From: Fimenecus sp045632525
Lineage (GTDB): Bacteria; Bacillota; Clostridia; Oscillospirales; Acutalibacteraceae
Length of the DNA stretch: 64,000 nucleotides
Direction of reading: 5' to 3'
Assembly (NCBI GenBank): GCA_045632525.1
Contig: JAZQWV010000004.1
Location: 15,805 to 79,804, forward strand
Shown: piece after piece, positions 49,417 to 59,187 of the stretch
Layout of the letters: each line of letters begins with the position of its first letter
Numbering within the stretch: position 1 is the stretch's first letter
The notes under the pieces: generated by a model
What the model was told of the DNA's origin: nothing
Databases searched by the model: none
The model's input: only the letters and a program-made list of their open reading frames with translations
Translations under genes and position numbers: made by a program

Positions 49417-50556
49417 ATGAAAAACTCACTGAAATTAATACTAATAATTTTAGCTTGTTTTATAGGCGTATTTGCATTTAATTCTAATCCTTTTGAAAAA
49501 ATTCAAACACCTGACCAACCAATTATTGATTATACTGCAGAGTTTGGTTGGAAGAGTATGCATTATTATAACCAATTAGATGAAGAAGCAAAGATAGCTT
49601 ATGAAATAATGTATGTTACAGTTAAAAATCTTGATGAAAAATGCACTTTGAAAATTGATGATGAAACTTTGGCTAATGTATTTACCGCGGTGCTGTATGA
49701 CAATCCTGAAATTTTCTGGATTAAAACTGATTATAAATATTATAGTTATGGCAACAAAGTTGTATTCAAGCCAAATTATATTTATAGTGAAAGCGAAGTA
49801 ACGCAGTATTCTGCAGAATTAAATAATAAAATTCAAGAAATTATAAATCAAGCAAGCTTTTGTGTGACTGATTATGAAAAAGAATTGTTTTTTCATGACT
49901 ACATTTGTAAAAATACAGTTTATGATATGGAAACCTTTGGTAATGTAGGTGCTTCTGTACATAACACATTAATAAACGGCAGAGCTGTCTGCGAGGGCTA
50001 TGCGAGAGCGATGCAGATTTTACTAGACAAGTCTGGTATATATAATTATTTGATTATTGGTGATGGTACTTCAGATGGAGAAACTGAACCACACATGTGG
50101 AATGTAGTAAAATTAAATAACGAAAATTATCATCTTGATATTACATGGAACGATAATGATGAAACAGGTGATACAAGTTATGTGTATTTTAATGTGACTG
50201 ACGAACAGATAAGTCGTAACCATTCTAATTTTGAACCAAAAGAAAATAATTGTTATGGTACATACTTTAATTATTCTGTAAGAAACGGTACTTATGTTCA
50301 TACTTATTATCATTTTTCACAGTTTGCAGAAGCAAGTGCAAAGTTACTTAAAACTGGTAGAAATACGGTTGAACTGTGTTTTAAGAACAAATCTGATTAT
50401 GATAGAGCTGTTAATTCAATAAGTGATAATGAAGAACTTTTTGAATATGTAAATACTTCTGTGAAAAAGTCAGGCAGAAACTTAAAAACAGATTCTATTG
50501 AATATTATTCAGATGATGATTTGCAATATATTTGCATTATTTTTAAAGAAGGTTGA
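49417..50556 (+). CDS. Secreted transglutaminase-like (peptidase-type) protein
   Basis: 379 residues with an N-terminal signal or anchor (about 5-21). The middle holds a transglutaminase-like core: the Cys in GRAVCEGYARAMQILL, the His in EPHMWNVVKL and the Asp in HLDITWND. Such bacterial proteins are often peptidases on the cell surface. The C-terminal 100 residues are not recognised. It starts nine bases after the LCP-like gene, so cell-envelope work is a plausible shared theme. The folE coding region starts five bases after its stop. Confidence 0.85.
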   Translation: MKNSLKLILIILACFIGVFAFNSNPFEKIQTPDQPIIDYTAEFGWKSMHYYNQLDEEAKIAYEIMYVTVKNLDEKCTLKIDDETLANVFTAVLYDNPEIFWIKTDYKYYSYGNKVVFKPNYIYSESEVTQYSAELNNKIQEIINQASFCVTDYEKELFFHDYICKNTVYDMETFGNVGASVHNTLINGRAVCEGYARAMQILLDKSGIYNYLIIGDGTSDGETEPHMWNVVKLNNENYHLDITWNDNDETGDTSYVYFNVTDEQISRNHSNFEPKENNCYGTYFNYSVRNGTYVHTYYHFSQFAEASAKLLKTGRNTVELCFKNKSDYDRAVNSISDNEELFEYVNTSVKKSGRNLKTDSIEYYSDDDLQYICIIFKEG

Positions 50557-50561
50557 TTTTT

Positions 50562-51125
50562 GTGGATAAGGAAAGAATTGAAAGAGCATTCAGAGAAATT
50601 TTAATTGCAATTGGTGAAGACCCTGATAGAGAAGGTCTTCAGGAGACACCAAAAAGAGTTGCAAATATGTATGAAGAAATATTTTCTGGATTAGAAGAAG
50701 ACCCAACAAAACATCTTAAAATGTTCCACGAAGGGCAAAGTGACGAGATTGTTATTGTAAGAGATATTCCAATGTATTCGATGTGTGAACATCATTTCTT
50801 GCCATTTGTGGGCAAAGCACACATTGCTTACATTCCAAACGACAACGGATTAGTTATAGGTCTCTCTAAACTTGCAAGAATAGTAAATTCTTATGCCCGT
50901 CGTCCACAACTCCAAGAAAGACTTACAGCGCAGATTGCTGATTTTATTGAAAAAGAAATGCAACCACAGGGTGTGGCTGTTGTTGTTGAAGCAGAACACC
51001 TTTGTATGACTATGCGTGGTATCCGCGCAGCAGGTTCAAAAACTCAGACTTCCGCTTTGCGTGGCACAATGAAAAAAGACGCAAGAACAAGAGCCGAAGT
51101 AATGACACTTTTAGGTATAAAATAA
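50562..51125 (+). CDS. folE: GTP cyclohydrolase I
   Basis: 187 residues. It makes dihydroneopterin triphosphate, the first step of folate synthesis. The zinc site is in CEHHFLPFVGKAHIAYIP, and later LCMTMRGIR. The start is GTG with AAGGTTG upstream, unusual but supported by the family N-terminus DKERIERAFREIL. It heads the folE-folP-folB-folK run, which contains four folate enzymes in close order. Confidence 0.95.
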   Translation: MDKERIERAFREILIAIGEDPDREGLQETPKRVANMYEEIFSGLEEDPTKHLKMFHEGQSDEIVIVRDIPMYSMCEHHFLPFVGKAHIAYIPNDNGLVIGLSKLARIVNSYARRPQLQERLTAQIADFIEKEMQPQGVAVVVEAEHLCMTMRGIRAAGSKTQTSALRGTMKKDARTRAEVMTLLGIK

Positions 51126-51946
51126 TGTTTAAAGCAAAAGATTTTGAATTTGAATTAGGCAAAAAAACCTATATAATGGGAATTTTAAATGTTACGGACG
51201 ATTCTTTTTATGACGGCGGGAAATATAATTCGCGTGAAAAAGCTCTCAAACATACAAAAGAAATGCTCGTGGATGGTGCTGATATAATTGATATTGGAGC
51301 TCAGTCAACTCGTCCGGGATACAAAAAAATCAGTGCTGTAGAAGAGCTCGAAATCATTAGAAATTACTTGCCGTATCTTCATGATGAAACAAAAGCGGTA
51401 ATTTCAGTTGATACATTTTATCCAAGTGTAGCAGAATATGCCTTACAGAATGGTGCATCAATAATTAATGATGTTTCAGGTGTGTTTTCAGATGAAATGG
51501 CAAAAGTTATCAAAAAATATAATGCAGGTTGGATAATTATGCACACAGGTGGTGGCAACTCCGATACTGTACCACAATATAAAAACGATATTGTTGATGA
51601 AGTTAAAAGTTTTTTCGCTGAAGTTAAAAATAAATATAAAGAATTTCCTATATCAGATAACCAAATTATGTTTGATATAGGTGTTGGCTTTGGCAAAACA
51701 ACCGAACAAAGCATTAAACTTATAAAAAATCTTAAATCAATAAAAACAGACAATGCACTTTTAGTTGCATTATCTTCCAAGCGTATTGTAGGTGAAACAA
51801 CAAAAACAGATAGCTATGATAGAGTTTATGGAACAATATCTGCAAATGCTATTTCTGTAATGAATGGCGCTGATTTTGTGAGAGTTCATAATGTGAAAGA
51901 AAATGCATTAGCACTTAAAATGGCTGATGCAATTTTAAGGGGATAA
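51125..51946 (+). CDS. folP: Dihydropteroate synthase
   Basis: About 273 residues. It joins dihydropterin pyrophosphate to p-aminobenzoate; it is the sulfonamide target. Motifs are MGILNVTDDSFYDGG, DIGAQSTRPGY, INDVSGVFSDEM and the C-terminal RVHNVKEN. ATG 51125 overlaps the folE stop by one base (TAATG); the longer frame upstream runs through folE and is not real. Confidence 0.95.
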   Translation: MFKAKDFEFELGKKTYIMGILNVTDDSFYDGGKYNSREKALKHTKEMLVDGADIIDIGAQSTRPGYKKISAVEELEIIRNYLPYLHDETKAVISVDTFYPSVAEYALQNGASIINDVSGVFSDEMAKVIKKYNAGWIIMHTGGGNSDTVPQYKNDIVDEVKSFFAEVKNKYKEFPISDNQIMFDIGVGFGKTTEQSIKLIKNLKSIKTDNALLVALSSKRIVGETTKTDSYDRVYGTISANAISVMNGADFVRVHNVKENALALKMADAILRG

Positions 51947-51947
51947 T

Positions 51948-52310
51948 ATGGATAAAATTATTATTAAAAATTTAAAATTATTTTGTTATCATGGTGTAAA
52001 TCCTGAAGAAAAAGTTGATGGACAGAATTTTATTTTTGATATTGAAGCTAGTGTTGATTTAACTAAGCCTTGTGCAACTGATAATGTTGATGATACAGTA
52101 AGTTATGCTAAAATGATTAAGACTGTAAGACGCGTGGCACAAAGTCAAAAAGATGATTTAATTGAAAGAGTTGCACAAAGAATAATTGATGCTTTGTTTG
52201 AAGAATATGAAAAAATTCAAACAATAAAAATAACTGTAATGAAACCTGAAGCACCAATTAAAGCAGAATTTGACTATGTTGCAGTTGAAATTGAAAGGGA
52301 AAGAAAATGA
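51948..52310 (+). CDS. folB: Dihydroneopterin aldolase
   Basis: 120 residues. It opens dihydroneopterin to 6-hydroxymethyl-dihydropterin. The fold signature is near the N-terminus (CYHGVNPEEKVDGQNF) and IKITVMKPEAPI sits near the C-terminus with the substrate-binding Glu and Lys. It begins one base after folP and overlaps folK by four bases. Confidence 0.94.
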   Translation: MDKIIIKNLKLFCYHGVNPEEKVDGQNFIFDIEASVDLTKPCATDNVDDTVSYAKMIKTVRRVAQSQKDDLIERVAQRIIDALFEEYEKIQTIKITVMKPEAPIKAEFDYVAVEIERERK

Positions 52311-52795
52311 GCAAAGCATATTTAGGAATTGGCACCAATATCGGTGACCGTGAAGAAAATTTAAAAAATGCTTTGATTTCATTAAATCTTTTACCTACAA
52401 CAAAAGTAACGGCAACATCAAGTGTTTACGAAACAGCACCTGTAGGCTTTGCAGAACAAGACGATTTTCTCAACATTGCAGTTGAAATTGAAACAGAATT
52501 GACAGCACAAAACATACTCGGTGCTTGTCTTGGAATTGAAGCAGGTCTCGGCAGAATAAGAAACATTAAAAACGGACCGAGAATAATTGATATTGATTTG
52601 TTGCTATATGAAGACGAGAAATATAATACGCCTTCGCTTGGTTTGCCACATCCAAGAATGTTCCAAAGAGAATTTGTTTTAAGACCATTACTTGATATAG
52701 AATTCAATAACCCATTATTTGATAAAGAATGGGCTTTAAACGCTTTAACAGGTGAGGGTATAAAGAAATATTCAGATAAGATAAAAATTGATTAA
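52307..52795 (+). CDS. folK: 6-hydroxymethyl-7,8-dihydropterin pyrophosphokinase
   Basis: 162 residues. It transfers pyrophosphate from ATP to the pterin. Signatures are IGTNIGDREENL, SSVYETAPVGF and the ATP-binding NGPRIIDIDLLLYED. Last gene of the folate group. Overlap with folB shows translational coupling. Step order matches the pathway except that folP lies before folB. Confidence 0.95.
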   Translation: MSKAYLGIGTNIGDREENLKNALISLNLLPTTKVTATSSVYETAPVGFAEQDDFLNIAVEIETELTAQNILGACLGIEAGLGRIRNIKNGPRIIDIDLLLYEDEKYNTPSLGLPHPRMFQREFVLRPLLDIEFNNPLFDKEWALNALTGEGIKKYSDKIKID

Positions 52796-52804
52796 CGGTG
52801 ATTT

Positions 52805-53677
52805 ATGAACTATATAATTATGGATTTAGAGTGGAATAACGCATATATGAAATCCACCCAAAAATTTGTCAATGAAATAATTGAAATTGGCGCAGTAAAA
52901 CTTAATGAAGAACTTGAAATAGTTGATACATATTCTGAACTTATCAAACCTGTTGTATCAAAAAAATTGCGCACTAGAATAAAAGATTTAACTCATATTA
53001 CAAATGAAGAAGTACTTGGAGGAAAACCTCTTCAAGATGCAATTTCTCAACTTGAACAATGGGTGGGGGAAGATGCAATTGTAATGACTTGGGGTGATAC
53101 AGATGTCAGAACAATGCTCACAAATTTCAAGTGCTTTCTTAAAAAAGATAAAATTGATTTTATTAAGAAATATGCAGACTTGCAAAGATATTGCCAATGC
53201 TTTATAAATATGGAAAATATTCAACAAGCAGGGTTGTCTTATGCTGCTGAATGTCTTGAAATAGATGCTGAAAAATATCCACATCACAGAGCACTTGATG
53301 ATAGCCTTTTAAGTGCGGAATGTTTTAAAAAGGTATTTAATAAAGATAAATTAGATGAGTTTATTAAGGTGTGCGATGCTGATTTTTATGCTAGACTTGC
53401 ATTTAAGCCCTATGTTATTAAAAGTAAAAACGACCCATTAATTGATAAAAACTTGTTTAACTGTTATTGTGATATCTGTGGCGGTAAAGTCGAAACAAAG
53501 AAAAAATGGAAGTTTATGAATCAGTCGTTTAGGGGAATTTTTTATTGCGAGAATTGTAACAGAGAATTTAGAGTTAACCTTCGTATTAAAAAATTCTATG
53601 ACAGACTTGATATAAAGAGAAATTATTCTGAAATTATAAAAACATCTGTTGAGAAAATTGAAGAAGAAAACATATAA
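52805..53677 (+). CDS. DEDDh 3'-5' exonuclease with a C-terminal zinc ribbon
   Basis: 290 residues. The exonuclease domain (1-180) has motif I MDLEWN with Asp and Glu, motif II with TWGDTDVRTM, and motif III with HHRALDDSLLSAE. This matches KapD/ERI-1-type enzymes of the DnaQ superfamily. Residues about 215-260 carry CDICGGK and CENCNREF, a four-cysteine zinc ribbon, likely for nucleic acid binding. It follows folK by nine bases. A role in RNA or DNA end trimming is inferred. Confidence 0.88.
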   Translation: MNYIIMDLEWNNAYMKSTQKFVNEIIEIGAVKLNEELEIVDTYSELIKPVVSKKLRTRIKDLTHITNEEVLGGKPLQDAISQLEQWVGEDAIVMTWGDTDVRTMLTNFKCFLKKDKIDFIKKYADLQRYCQCFINMENIQQAGLSYAAECLEIDAEKYPHHRALDDSLLSAECFKKVFNKDKLDEFIKVCDADFYARLAFKPYVIKSKNDPLIDKNLFNCYCDICGGKVETKKKWKFMNQSFRGIFYCENCNREFRVNLRIKKFYDRLDIKRNYSEIIKTSVEKIEEENI

Positions 53678-53714
53678 AAAAGACCTACTCGTTTGAGTAG
53701 GTCTTAAAATTTTG
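53678..53714. terminator. Bidirectional terminator between the exonuclease and serA
   Basis: AAGACCTACTC and GAGTAGGTCTT pair around GTTT (53680-53705), with runs of A before and T after. Genes converge here. Confidence 0.9.
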
Positions 53715-53719
53715 TTTGC

Positions 53720-54883
53720 TTACTTAATTACTCTAATACGGATAATTCCGTTAATCTTTTTAAGTGCGCTAATGGCTTCTGCAGATGCTTCTGTGTCTGA
53801 ATCAACAACGGTATAAGCATATTCACCCTTTGATTTGTTAACCATATTATCAATGTTAACATCTTCATTAGCAAAAGCTGATGTGATTTTGCTAACAATA
53901 CCTGAAATGTTTTTGTGCATAATTGTAATACGGTGTTTGTCGCTTGGAGCAAGAGTAACAGCAGGGTAATTAACTGAGTTAACAATGCTACCATTTTCTA
54001 GGTAATCAGCAACTTGTTGTACAGCCATAACTGCACAGTTGTCTTCTGATTCAGGAGTTGACGCACCCAAGTGTGGAATTGCAATAACACCAGTTGCGCC
54101 GATAACTGCATCGTTGGGAAAGTCTGTAACATAAGCAGAAACTTTGCCGTTTTCAAGTGCTTCAAGAATATTTGCTGTGTCAACTAATTCGCCACGAGCA
54201 AAGTTGAGAATTCTAACGCCATCTTTCATAATGCCAATAGTTTCAGCATTGATAAGACCACGAGTTTTATCATTAAGTGGCAAGTGGAGAGTGATATAAT
54301 CACTTTCAGTGTAGATAGTGTTAAGGTTATCTGTAAGTTTGATGTGATGATTGAGTGTAATGCTTTGCTCAACTGAAAGGAATGGGTCATAGCCGATTAC
54401 GTTCATTCCAAGAGCAGCTGCTGCATTCGCAACAAGAATACCGATAGCACCAAGACCGATAACACCAAGTGTTTTACCCTTAATTTCAGGACCGGCAAAA
54501 GCACCTTTGCCTTTTTCTACATCCTTTGGAACTGTATCACCATTTCCTTTTAACGTTTTTGCCCATTCGATAGCAGGAATAACTTTTCTTGATGAGAGGA
54601 AAAGCCCTGTAAGAACAAGCTCTTTAACTGCGTTTGCATTTGCACCGGGTGTGTTGAATACAACAATACCTGCTTCGCTACATTTATCAATTGGAATGTT
54701 GTTAACGCCTGCACCAGCTCTTGCAATTGCAAGAGTGTTTTCTTCAAAGCTCATTTCGTGCATTGAAGCAGAACGAACAAGAATAGCATCTGGATTAGCC
54801 ATTTCAGTTGAACAGTTGTATTCGTTACTGAATTTGCAAAGTCCTGTTTCTGAAATTTTATTTAAAGTTAAAATGTTATACAT
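53720..54883 (-). CDS. serA: D-3-phosphoglycerate dehydrogenase
   Basis: About 387 residues. It starts serine synthesis from 3-phosphoglycerate. The NAD-binding loop is GVIGLGAIGILVAN, substrate residues are in ARAGAGVNNIP and NFARGELVDT, and the catalytic Glu and His are in the second half (PHLGASTPESEDN). A C-terminal ACT domain of about 70 residues is present for serine feedback. ATG 54883 follows AAGGAG. The gene follows serC on the minus strand 13 bases later. Confidence 0.95.
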   Translation of the reverse strand: MYNILTLNKISETGLCKFSNEYNCSTEMANPDAILVRSASMHEMSFEENTLAIARAGAGVNNIPIDKCSEAGIVVFNTPGANANAVKELVLTGLFLSSRKVIPAIEWAKTLKGNGDTVPKDVEKGKGAFAGPEIKGKTLGVIGLGAIGILVANAAAALGMNVIGYDPFLSVEQSITLNHHIKLTDNLNTIYTESDYITLHLPLNDKTRGLINAETIGIMKDGVRILNFARGELVDTANILEALENGKVSAYVTDFPNDAVIGATGVIAIPHLGASTPESEDNCAVMAVQQVADYLENGSIVNSVNYPAVTLAPSDKHRITIMHKNISGIVSKITSAFANEDVNIDNMVNKSKGEYAYTVVDSDTEASAEAISALKKINGIIRIRVIK

Positions 54884-54896
54884 AGTATTTTGCTCC

Positions 54897-55979
54897 TTAT
54901 GAATTTGCTTTTTCAAATTCTGTCATGAATTCTACAAGTTTTTCTACACCTTCAACAGGCATTGCGTTATAGATTGATGCTCTCATACCACCAACTGAGC
55001 GGTGACCTTTAAGATTTACAAAACCTGCCTCAGTTGCTTCTTTGATAAATTTAGCGTTGAGTTCTTCGCTGTCAGTTACAAAAGGAACATTCATGAGTGA
55101 ACGGTCTTCTTTTACAACTGTACCTTTAAACATTTTGCTGTTATCAAGGAAATCATAAAGAATTTTTGCTTTTTTGATGTTCTTTTCTTTCATTGCTTCA
55201 AGACCACCATTTTCTTTAAGCCATTCAAGAACGAGCTTGCAAATATAAATTGTATAGCAGGGTGGAGTGTTATAAAGAGAATCGTTATCTGCCATAATCT
55301 GATAATTGAGCATTGTTGGTGTAATATCGCGAGCATTTCCGAGCATATCTTCACGAATAATACAAATTGTAAGACCTGCAGGAGCTACGTTCTTTTGTGC
55401 ACCGCCATAAACCATTGCAAATTTAGAAATATCAAGTGGTTCTGAAAGGAAACATGAAGAAATGTCAGCAATAAGTGGCACATCACCTGTGTCTGGTAAT
55501 TCATGATAAACTGTTCCATAAATTGTATTGTTCATACAAATATAGAAATAGTCAGCATCTTTTGTGAATTCATTCTTATCAAGCTTTGGAATATATGAGA
55601 ATGTTTTATCTGCTGATGATGCAACTGCTTTGCATTCGCCATATTTCTGTGCTTCTTGATATGCTTTCTTTGCCCATTGACCAGTAATAACAAAGTCAGC
55701 TTTACCATTCTTGTTCATAAAGTTAAGTGGAATAGCTGCAAACTGTGTTGAAGCACCACCCTGTAAAAAGAGAACCTTATAGTTTTCAGGAATATTATAA
55801 AGTTCACGAAGAAGTTGCTCTGCACCTTTAATAATTGAATCATAAACTTTTGAGCGGTGACTCATTTCCATTACTGATTGACCGCTGCCTTCATAGTCGA
55901 GCATTTCTGCCGCTGCTTTTTTCAATACATCCTCAGGGAGCATTGAAGGACCTGCTGAAAAATTATAAACTCTTGCCAT
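54897..55979 (-). CDS. serC: Phosphoserine aminotransferase
   Basis: 360 residues. It is the PLP enzyme making phosphoserine from 3-phosphohydroxypyruvate. The N-terminus VYNFSAGPSMLP is typical, the PLP lysine lies in YGGAQKNVAPAG, and the substrate Arg/His contacts are in the EMSHRSK block. It leads serC-serA; the third enzyme (SerB) is not beside them, though the HAD protein at 13.3 kb is SerB-like. GGAGG precedes the start. Confidence 0.96.
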   Translation of the reverse strand: MARVYNFSAGPSMLPEDVLKKAAAEMLDYEGSGQSVMEMSHRSKVYDSIIKGAEQLLRELYNIPENYKVLFLQGGASTQFAAIPLNFMNKNGKADFVITGQWAKKAYQEAQKYGECKAVASSADKTFSYIPKLDKNEFTKDADYFYICMNNTIYGTVYHELPDTGDVPLIADISSCFLSEPLDISKFAMVYGGAQKNVAPAGLTICIIREDMLGNARDITPTMLNYQIMADNDSLYNTPPCYTIYICKLVLEWLKENGGLEAMKEKNIKKAKILYDFLDNSKMFKGTVVKEDRSLMNVPFVTDSEELNAKFIKEATEAGFVNLKGHRSVGGMRASIYNAMPVEGVEKLVEFMTEFEKANS

Positions 55980-56021
55980 AAAAATACCTCCAAGTGTGTT
56001 AAAAAAATAAACATTGACGGA

Positions 56022-56051
56022 ATTATATCAAATTTAAATACTAAAAGTCAA
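56022..56051 (-). promoter_or_regulatory. SigA-type promoter of serC-serA
   Basis: On the minus strand: TTGACT (56046-56051), an 18-base spacer and TATAAT (56022-56027), about 42 bases before the serC start. Confidence 0.75.
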
Positions 56052-56171
56052 TAGAATGTTAAAAAAATATCAAAGAATTTTAGAAAATTAAATTATTTTT
56101 GGTGAAAATTGTTAACAAATTTAACAAAGTGCCAAAATTATAACAAAAATCCAAAAATTATTGCTAAATTC

Positions 56172-56200
56172 TTGCAGTAATTTGTATTTTATTATATAAT
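56172..56200 (+). promoter_or_regulatory. SigA-type promoter of the lon operon
   Basis: TTGCAG (56172-56177), a 17-base spacer and TATAAT (56195-56200), 22 bases before the lon start. The AT-rich spacer between serC and lon (about 240 bases) shows no CIRCE or CtsR operator by eye. Confidence 0.75.
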
Positions 56201-56222
56201 ATAGTTTCATAATAGGAGTGAT

Positions 56223-58586
56223 ATGTTTAAAATTATGGAAAACAATAAAACTTTATTCAATGAATTTAACGAAAAGTCATTCTCTTTGCCGATGGTTGCT
56301 TTGAGAGGACTTGTAATATTTCCTGAAATGACATTGCATTTTGATGTTGGCAGACAAAAGTCAGTTCGTGCTGTTAAGGCTGCAATGGAGCGCAAAACAA
56401 ATATCTTTTTAACAGCACAGATTGACATGGATTGTGATGACCCAAGAGCAGATGATTTATATCGTTCAGGTGTTGTTTGTGAAATTAAACAGGTTATGAA
56501 ATTGCCGGGTTCAGACACATTGCGTGTAGTCGTTTATGGTCTTTACAGAGCAGAACTTCTTCACTTAACATCAGCTAACCCACATTTGTCTGCAATTGTG
56601 CAGAAAATTCAGACTGAAAATGTATCTTTAGAAGATAAAAGTTATGAAGAAGCATTGGTAAGAAAAACAGAGAAAATTTTCAGTGACTATGCTTTCTTTA
56701 TTCCAAAGCTTCCAACAGATGTTATTGTTGGAGTTTCTGTTAGGAAAGAAGCGTCAGAAATCTCGGACTTTATTATTTCTAATATTCCACTTGAATACTC
56801 TGTAAAACAGTCTTTATTAGAAGAATTAAATCCATTAAAGCGTTGTGAGAGACTTTGTGTTATTCTTACAAGAGAAATTGAACTTTTATCAATTGAAGAA
56901 GAAATTAATGCTAAAGTTCAAGAGCAGATGGATGAAAATCAGCGTGAGTATTATCTTCGTGAACAGATTAAGGCAATCTCTGAAGAACTCAACGAAGGTG
57001 ACGGCGCTATTTCTGAGTCAGAAGAATATAAGGAGCAAATTCGTTCAATTGGATTCACAGAAGATGTTGAGAGAAAACTCCTTCGTGAATGTGACCGACT
57101 CATGAAGATGCAGTCTTCAAGCCCTGAATCTGCAGTTATAAGAAATTATCTTGATAAGGTGATTTCTTTGCCATGGAGTTATTGTACTGAAGAAAATCTT
57201 GATATTGAACATGCACAGCAAGTTTTAGATAATGACCATTATGGACTTTCTGATGTTAAAGAGAGAATTATAGAATTTCTTGCAGTTCGCAAAATCAATC
57301 CTGATGTTAAAGGCCAGATTATCTGTCTTGCAGGACCTCCCGGTGTAGGTAAAACATCAATTGCTCGTTCACTTGCAAATGCAATGGGTAGAACTTATGC
57401 AAGAATTTCCCTTGGCGGTGTCCGTGACGAAGCAGATATTCGTGGTCACAGAAAAACTTATATTGGTTCAATGCCGGGCAGAATTATTGAAGCAATTGAA
57501 AATGCAAAAAGTTCAAATCCACTTATTCTTCTTGATGAAGTTGATAAATTAGGCTCTGACCATCGTGGTGACCCATCATCAGCACTTTTAGAAGTACTTG
57601 ATGCAGAACAAAATAATACATTTGTTGACCATTATCTTGAAATTCCTTATGATTTAAGCAAAGTTTTGTTCATTACAACTGCTAATGATAAGAGCAGAAT
57701 TCCTGCACCTTTGCTTGACAGAATGGAAATAATTGATATTCCTGGTTATACTTATGAAGAAAAATTCAATATTGCCAAGAAACACCTTGTACCAAAGCAA
57801 ATTGTTGTAAACGGTCTTAAAAAGTCTTATGTGAAATTTACTGATAAAGCATTAAAAGTAATTATCGGTGGCTATACAAAAGAAGCGGGTGTGCGTGTTC
57901 TTGAAAGAACAATTGCAAAAGTTCTTCGTAAAATCGCAGTTGAATATGCAAAAGGTTTTAATGGGAAAATTACAGTTAAGGATACAGATTTAGAAAAATA
58001 TCTTGGTCCTGTTAAGTTCAAACCTGATGAAAGTTCAAAAGTTGACCAAATAGGTGTTGTTAATGGACTTGCTTATACATCTGTTGGTGGTACAATGCTG
58101 ACAGTCGAAGTTGCTGTTATGGACGGTAAAGGCAATCTCGAGCTTACAGGCTCACTTGGTGATGTAATCAAAGAATCTGCTAAAGCTGCAATTAGCTATA
58201 TAAGAGCTAACGCAGATAAATACAGAGTTGATAAAGATTTCTATCAGAATAAGGATATACATATCCATTTTCCAGAAGGTGCGGTGCCAAAAGATGGCCC
58301 ATCAGCAGGTGTTACAATTTTTACTGCTCTCGTTTCTGCACTTTCAGGTTGTAAAGTTAAATCAAATGTTGCAATGACAGGTGAAATAACTATTACAGGC
58401 AGAGTTTTACCAATTGGTGGACTTCGTGAAAAAACTATGGCGGCTTATGTTGAAGGAATAAAAACAGTTGTTGTTCCTGAAGCTAATCGTAGCGATTTAG
58501 AGAAAATTGATGAAAAAGTAAAAGAAAATATTAATTTTATATTTGCAAAAACAGGTGACGATGTGCTTAAAGCAGCACTTGTTTAA
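56223..58586 (+). CDS. lon: ATP-dependent Lon protease
   Basis: 787 residues. It has an N-terminal substrate domain (about 15-215), an AAA+ core (Walker A GPPGVGKTSIARSLA about residue 370, Walker B LILLDEVDKLGSDHRGDP) and the proteolytic S16 domain with the catalytic Ser in KDGPSAGVTIF and Lys in GGLREKTMAA. It degrades misfolded and regulatory proteins. ATG 56223 has GGAGTG just upstream. It is followed by engB, as in Bacillus (lonA-ysxC). Confidence 0.97.
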   Translation: MFKIMENNKTLFNEFNEKSFSLPMVALRGLVIFPEMTLHFDVGRQKSVRAVKAAMERKTNIFLTAQIDMDCDDPRADDLYRSGVVCEIKQVMKLPGSDTLRVVVYGLYRAELLHLTSANPHLSAIVQKIQTENVSLEDKSYEEALVRKTEKIFSDYAFFIPKLPTDVIVGVSVRKEASEISDFIISNIPLEYSVKQSLLEELNPLKRCERLCVILTREIELLSIEEEINAKVQEQMDENQREYYLREQIKAISEELNEGDGAISESEEYKEQIRSIGFTEDVERKLLRECDRLMKMQSSSPESAVIRNYLDKVISLPWSYCTEENLDIEHAQQVLDNDHYGLSDVKERIIEFLAVRKINPDVKGQIICLAGPPGVGKTSIARSLANAMGRTYARISLGGVRDEADIRGHRKTYIGSMPGRIIEAIENAKSSNPLILLDEVDKLGSDHRGDPSSALLEVLDAEQNNTFVDHYLEIPYDLSKVLFITTANDKSRIPAPLLDRMEIIDIPGYTYEEKFNIAKKHLVPKQIVVNGLKKSYVKFTDKALKVIIGGYTKEAGVRVLERTIAKVLRKIAVEYAKGFNGKITVKDTDLEKYLGPVKFKPDESSKVDQIGVVNGLAYTSVGGTMLTVEVAVMDGKGNLELTGSLGDVIKESAKAAISYIRANADKYRVDKDFYQNKDIHIHFPEGAVPKDGPSAGVTIFTALVSALSGCKVKSNVAMTGEITITGRVLPIGGLREKTMAAYVEGIKTVVVPEANRSDLEKIDEKVKENINFIFAKTGDDVLKAALV

Positions 58587-58597
58587 GTGAGGTAATT

Positions 58598-59185
58598 ATG
58601 AGATACGATAAAGCAGAATTTAAAGCGGCGTATGGTACTTTTAGTCAGTTGCCTGACACCGATTTGCCTGAAATTGCTTTCGCAGGTCGTTCAAATGTAG
58701 GTAAAAGTTCTTTACTTAATAGACTTTTTGGACGAAAAAATCTTGCAAGAGTCAGTTCAGTACCGGGTAAAACAATAACTATTAACTTTTATCAGGTTGA
58801 TGAATATAACTTTGTTGACTTGCCGGGCTATGGTTATGCTAAAGTTGCAAAAACTGAAAAAGAGCGTTGGGCAGAAATGATGGAAGGTTACTTTAACTCT
58901 GACCGTAATATTAAACTTGTTGTTCAACTTGTTGATATGCGTCATCCACCAACTAAAGATGACATTATGATGATGGAATTCTTACAGTCAAGTGGTTATG
59001 AGTTCATTGTTGTAATGACTAAAGCTGATAAGCTCAAAAAGAAAAAAGACTATAATGAACGCATTGAAAAGTCAAAGCAAGAAATGAGTTTTGTGCCAGA
59101 AGAAAGAATTATCCCGTTCTCATCAGAAACAGGAGCAGGATTAGATATTTTAAAGAAATATATTGAAGAGTATTTAGGAGAATAA
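58598..59185 (+). CDS. engB: Ribosome biogenesis GTPase EngB/YsxC
   Basis: 195 residues. G1 is GRSNVGKSSLLNRLFG, G3 is DLPGYGYAK and G4 TKADKLKK. It is needed for assembly of the large ribosomal subunit. It lies 11 bases after lon with GAGG before the ATG. Confidence 0.96.
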   Translation: MRYDKAEFKAAYGTFSQLPDTDLPEIAFAGRSNVGKSSLLNRLFGRKNLARVSSVPGKTITINFYQVDEYNFVDLPGYGYAKVAKTEKERWAEMMEGYFNSDRNIKLVVQLVDMRHPPTKDDIMMMEFLQSSGYEFIVVMTKADKLKKKKDYNERIEKSKQEMSFVPEERIIPFSSETGAGLDILKKYIEEYLGE

Positions 59186-59187
59186 AA

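Noticed and set aside
51002..51124. 41-codon N-terminal extension of folP
   Set aside because: It reads folE in another frame; the TAATG junction gives the family N-terminus.
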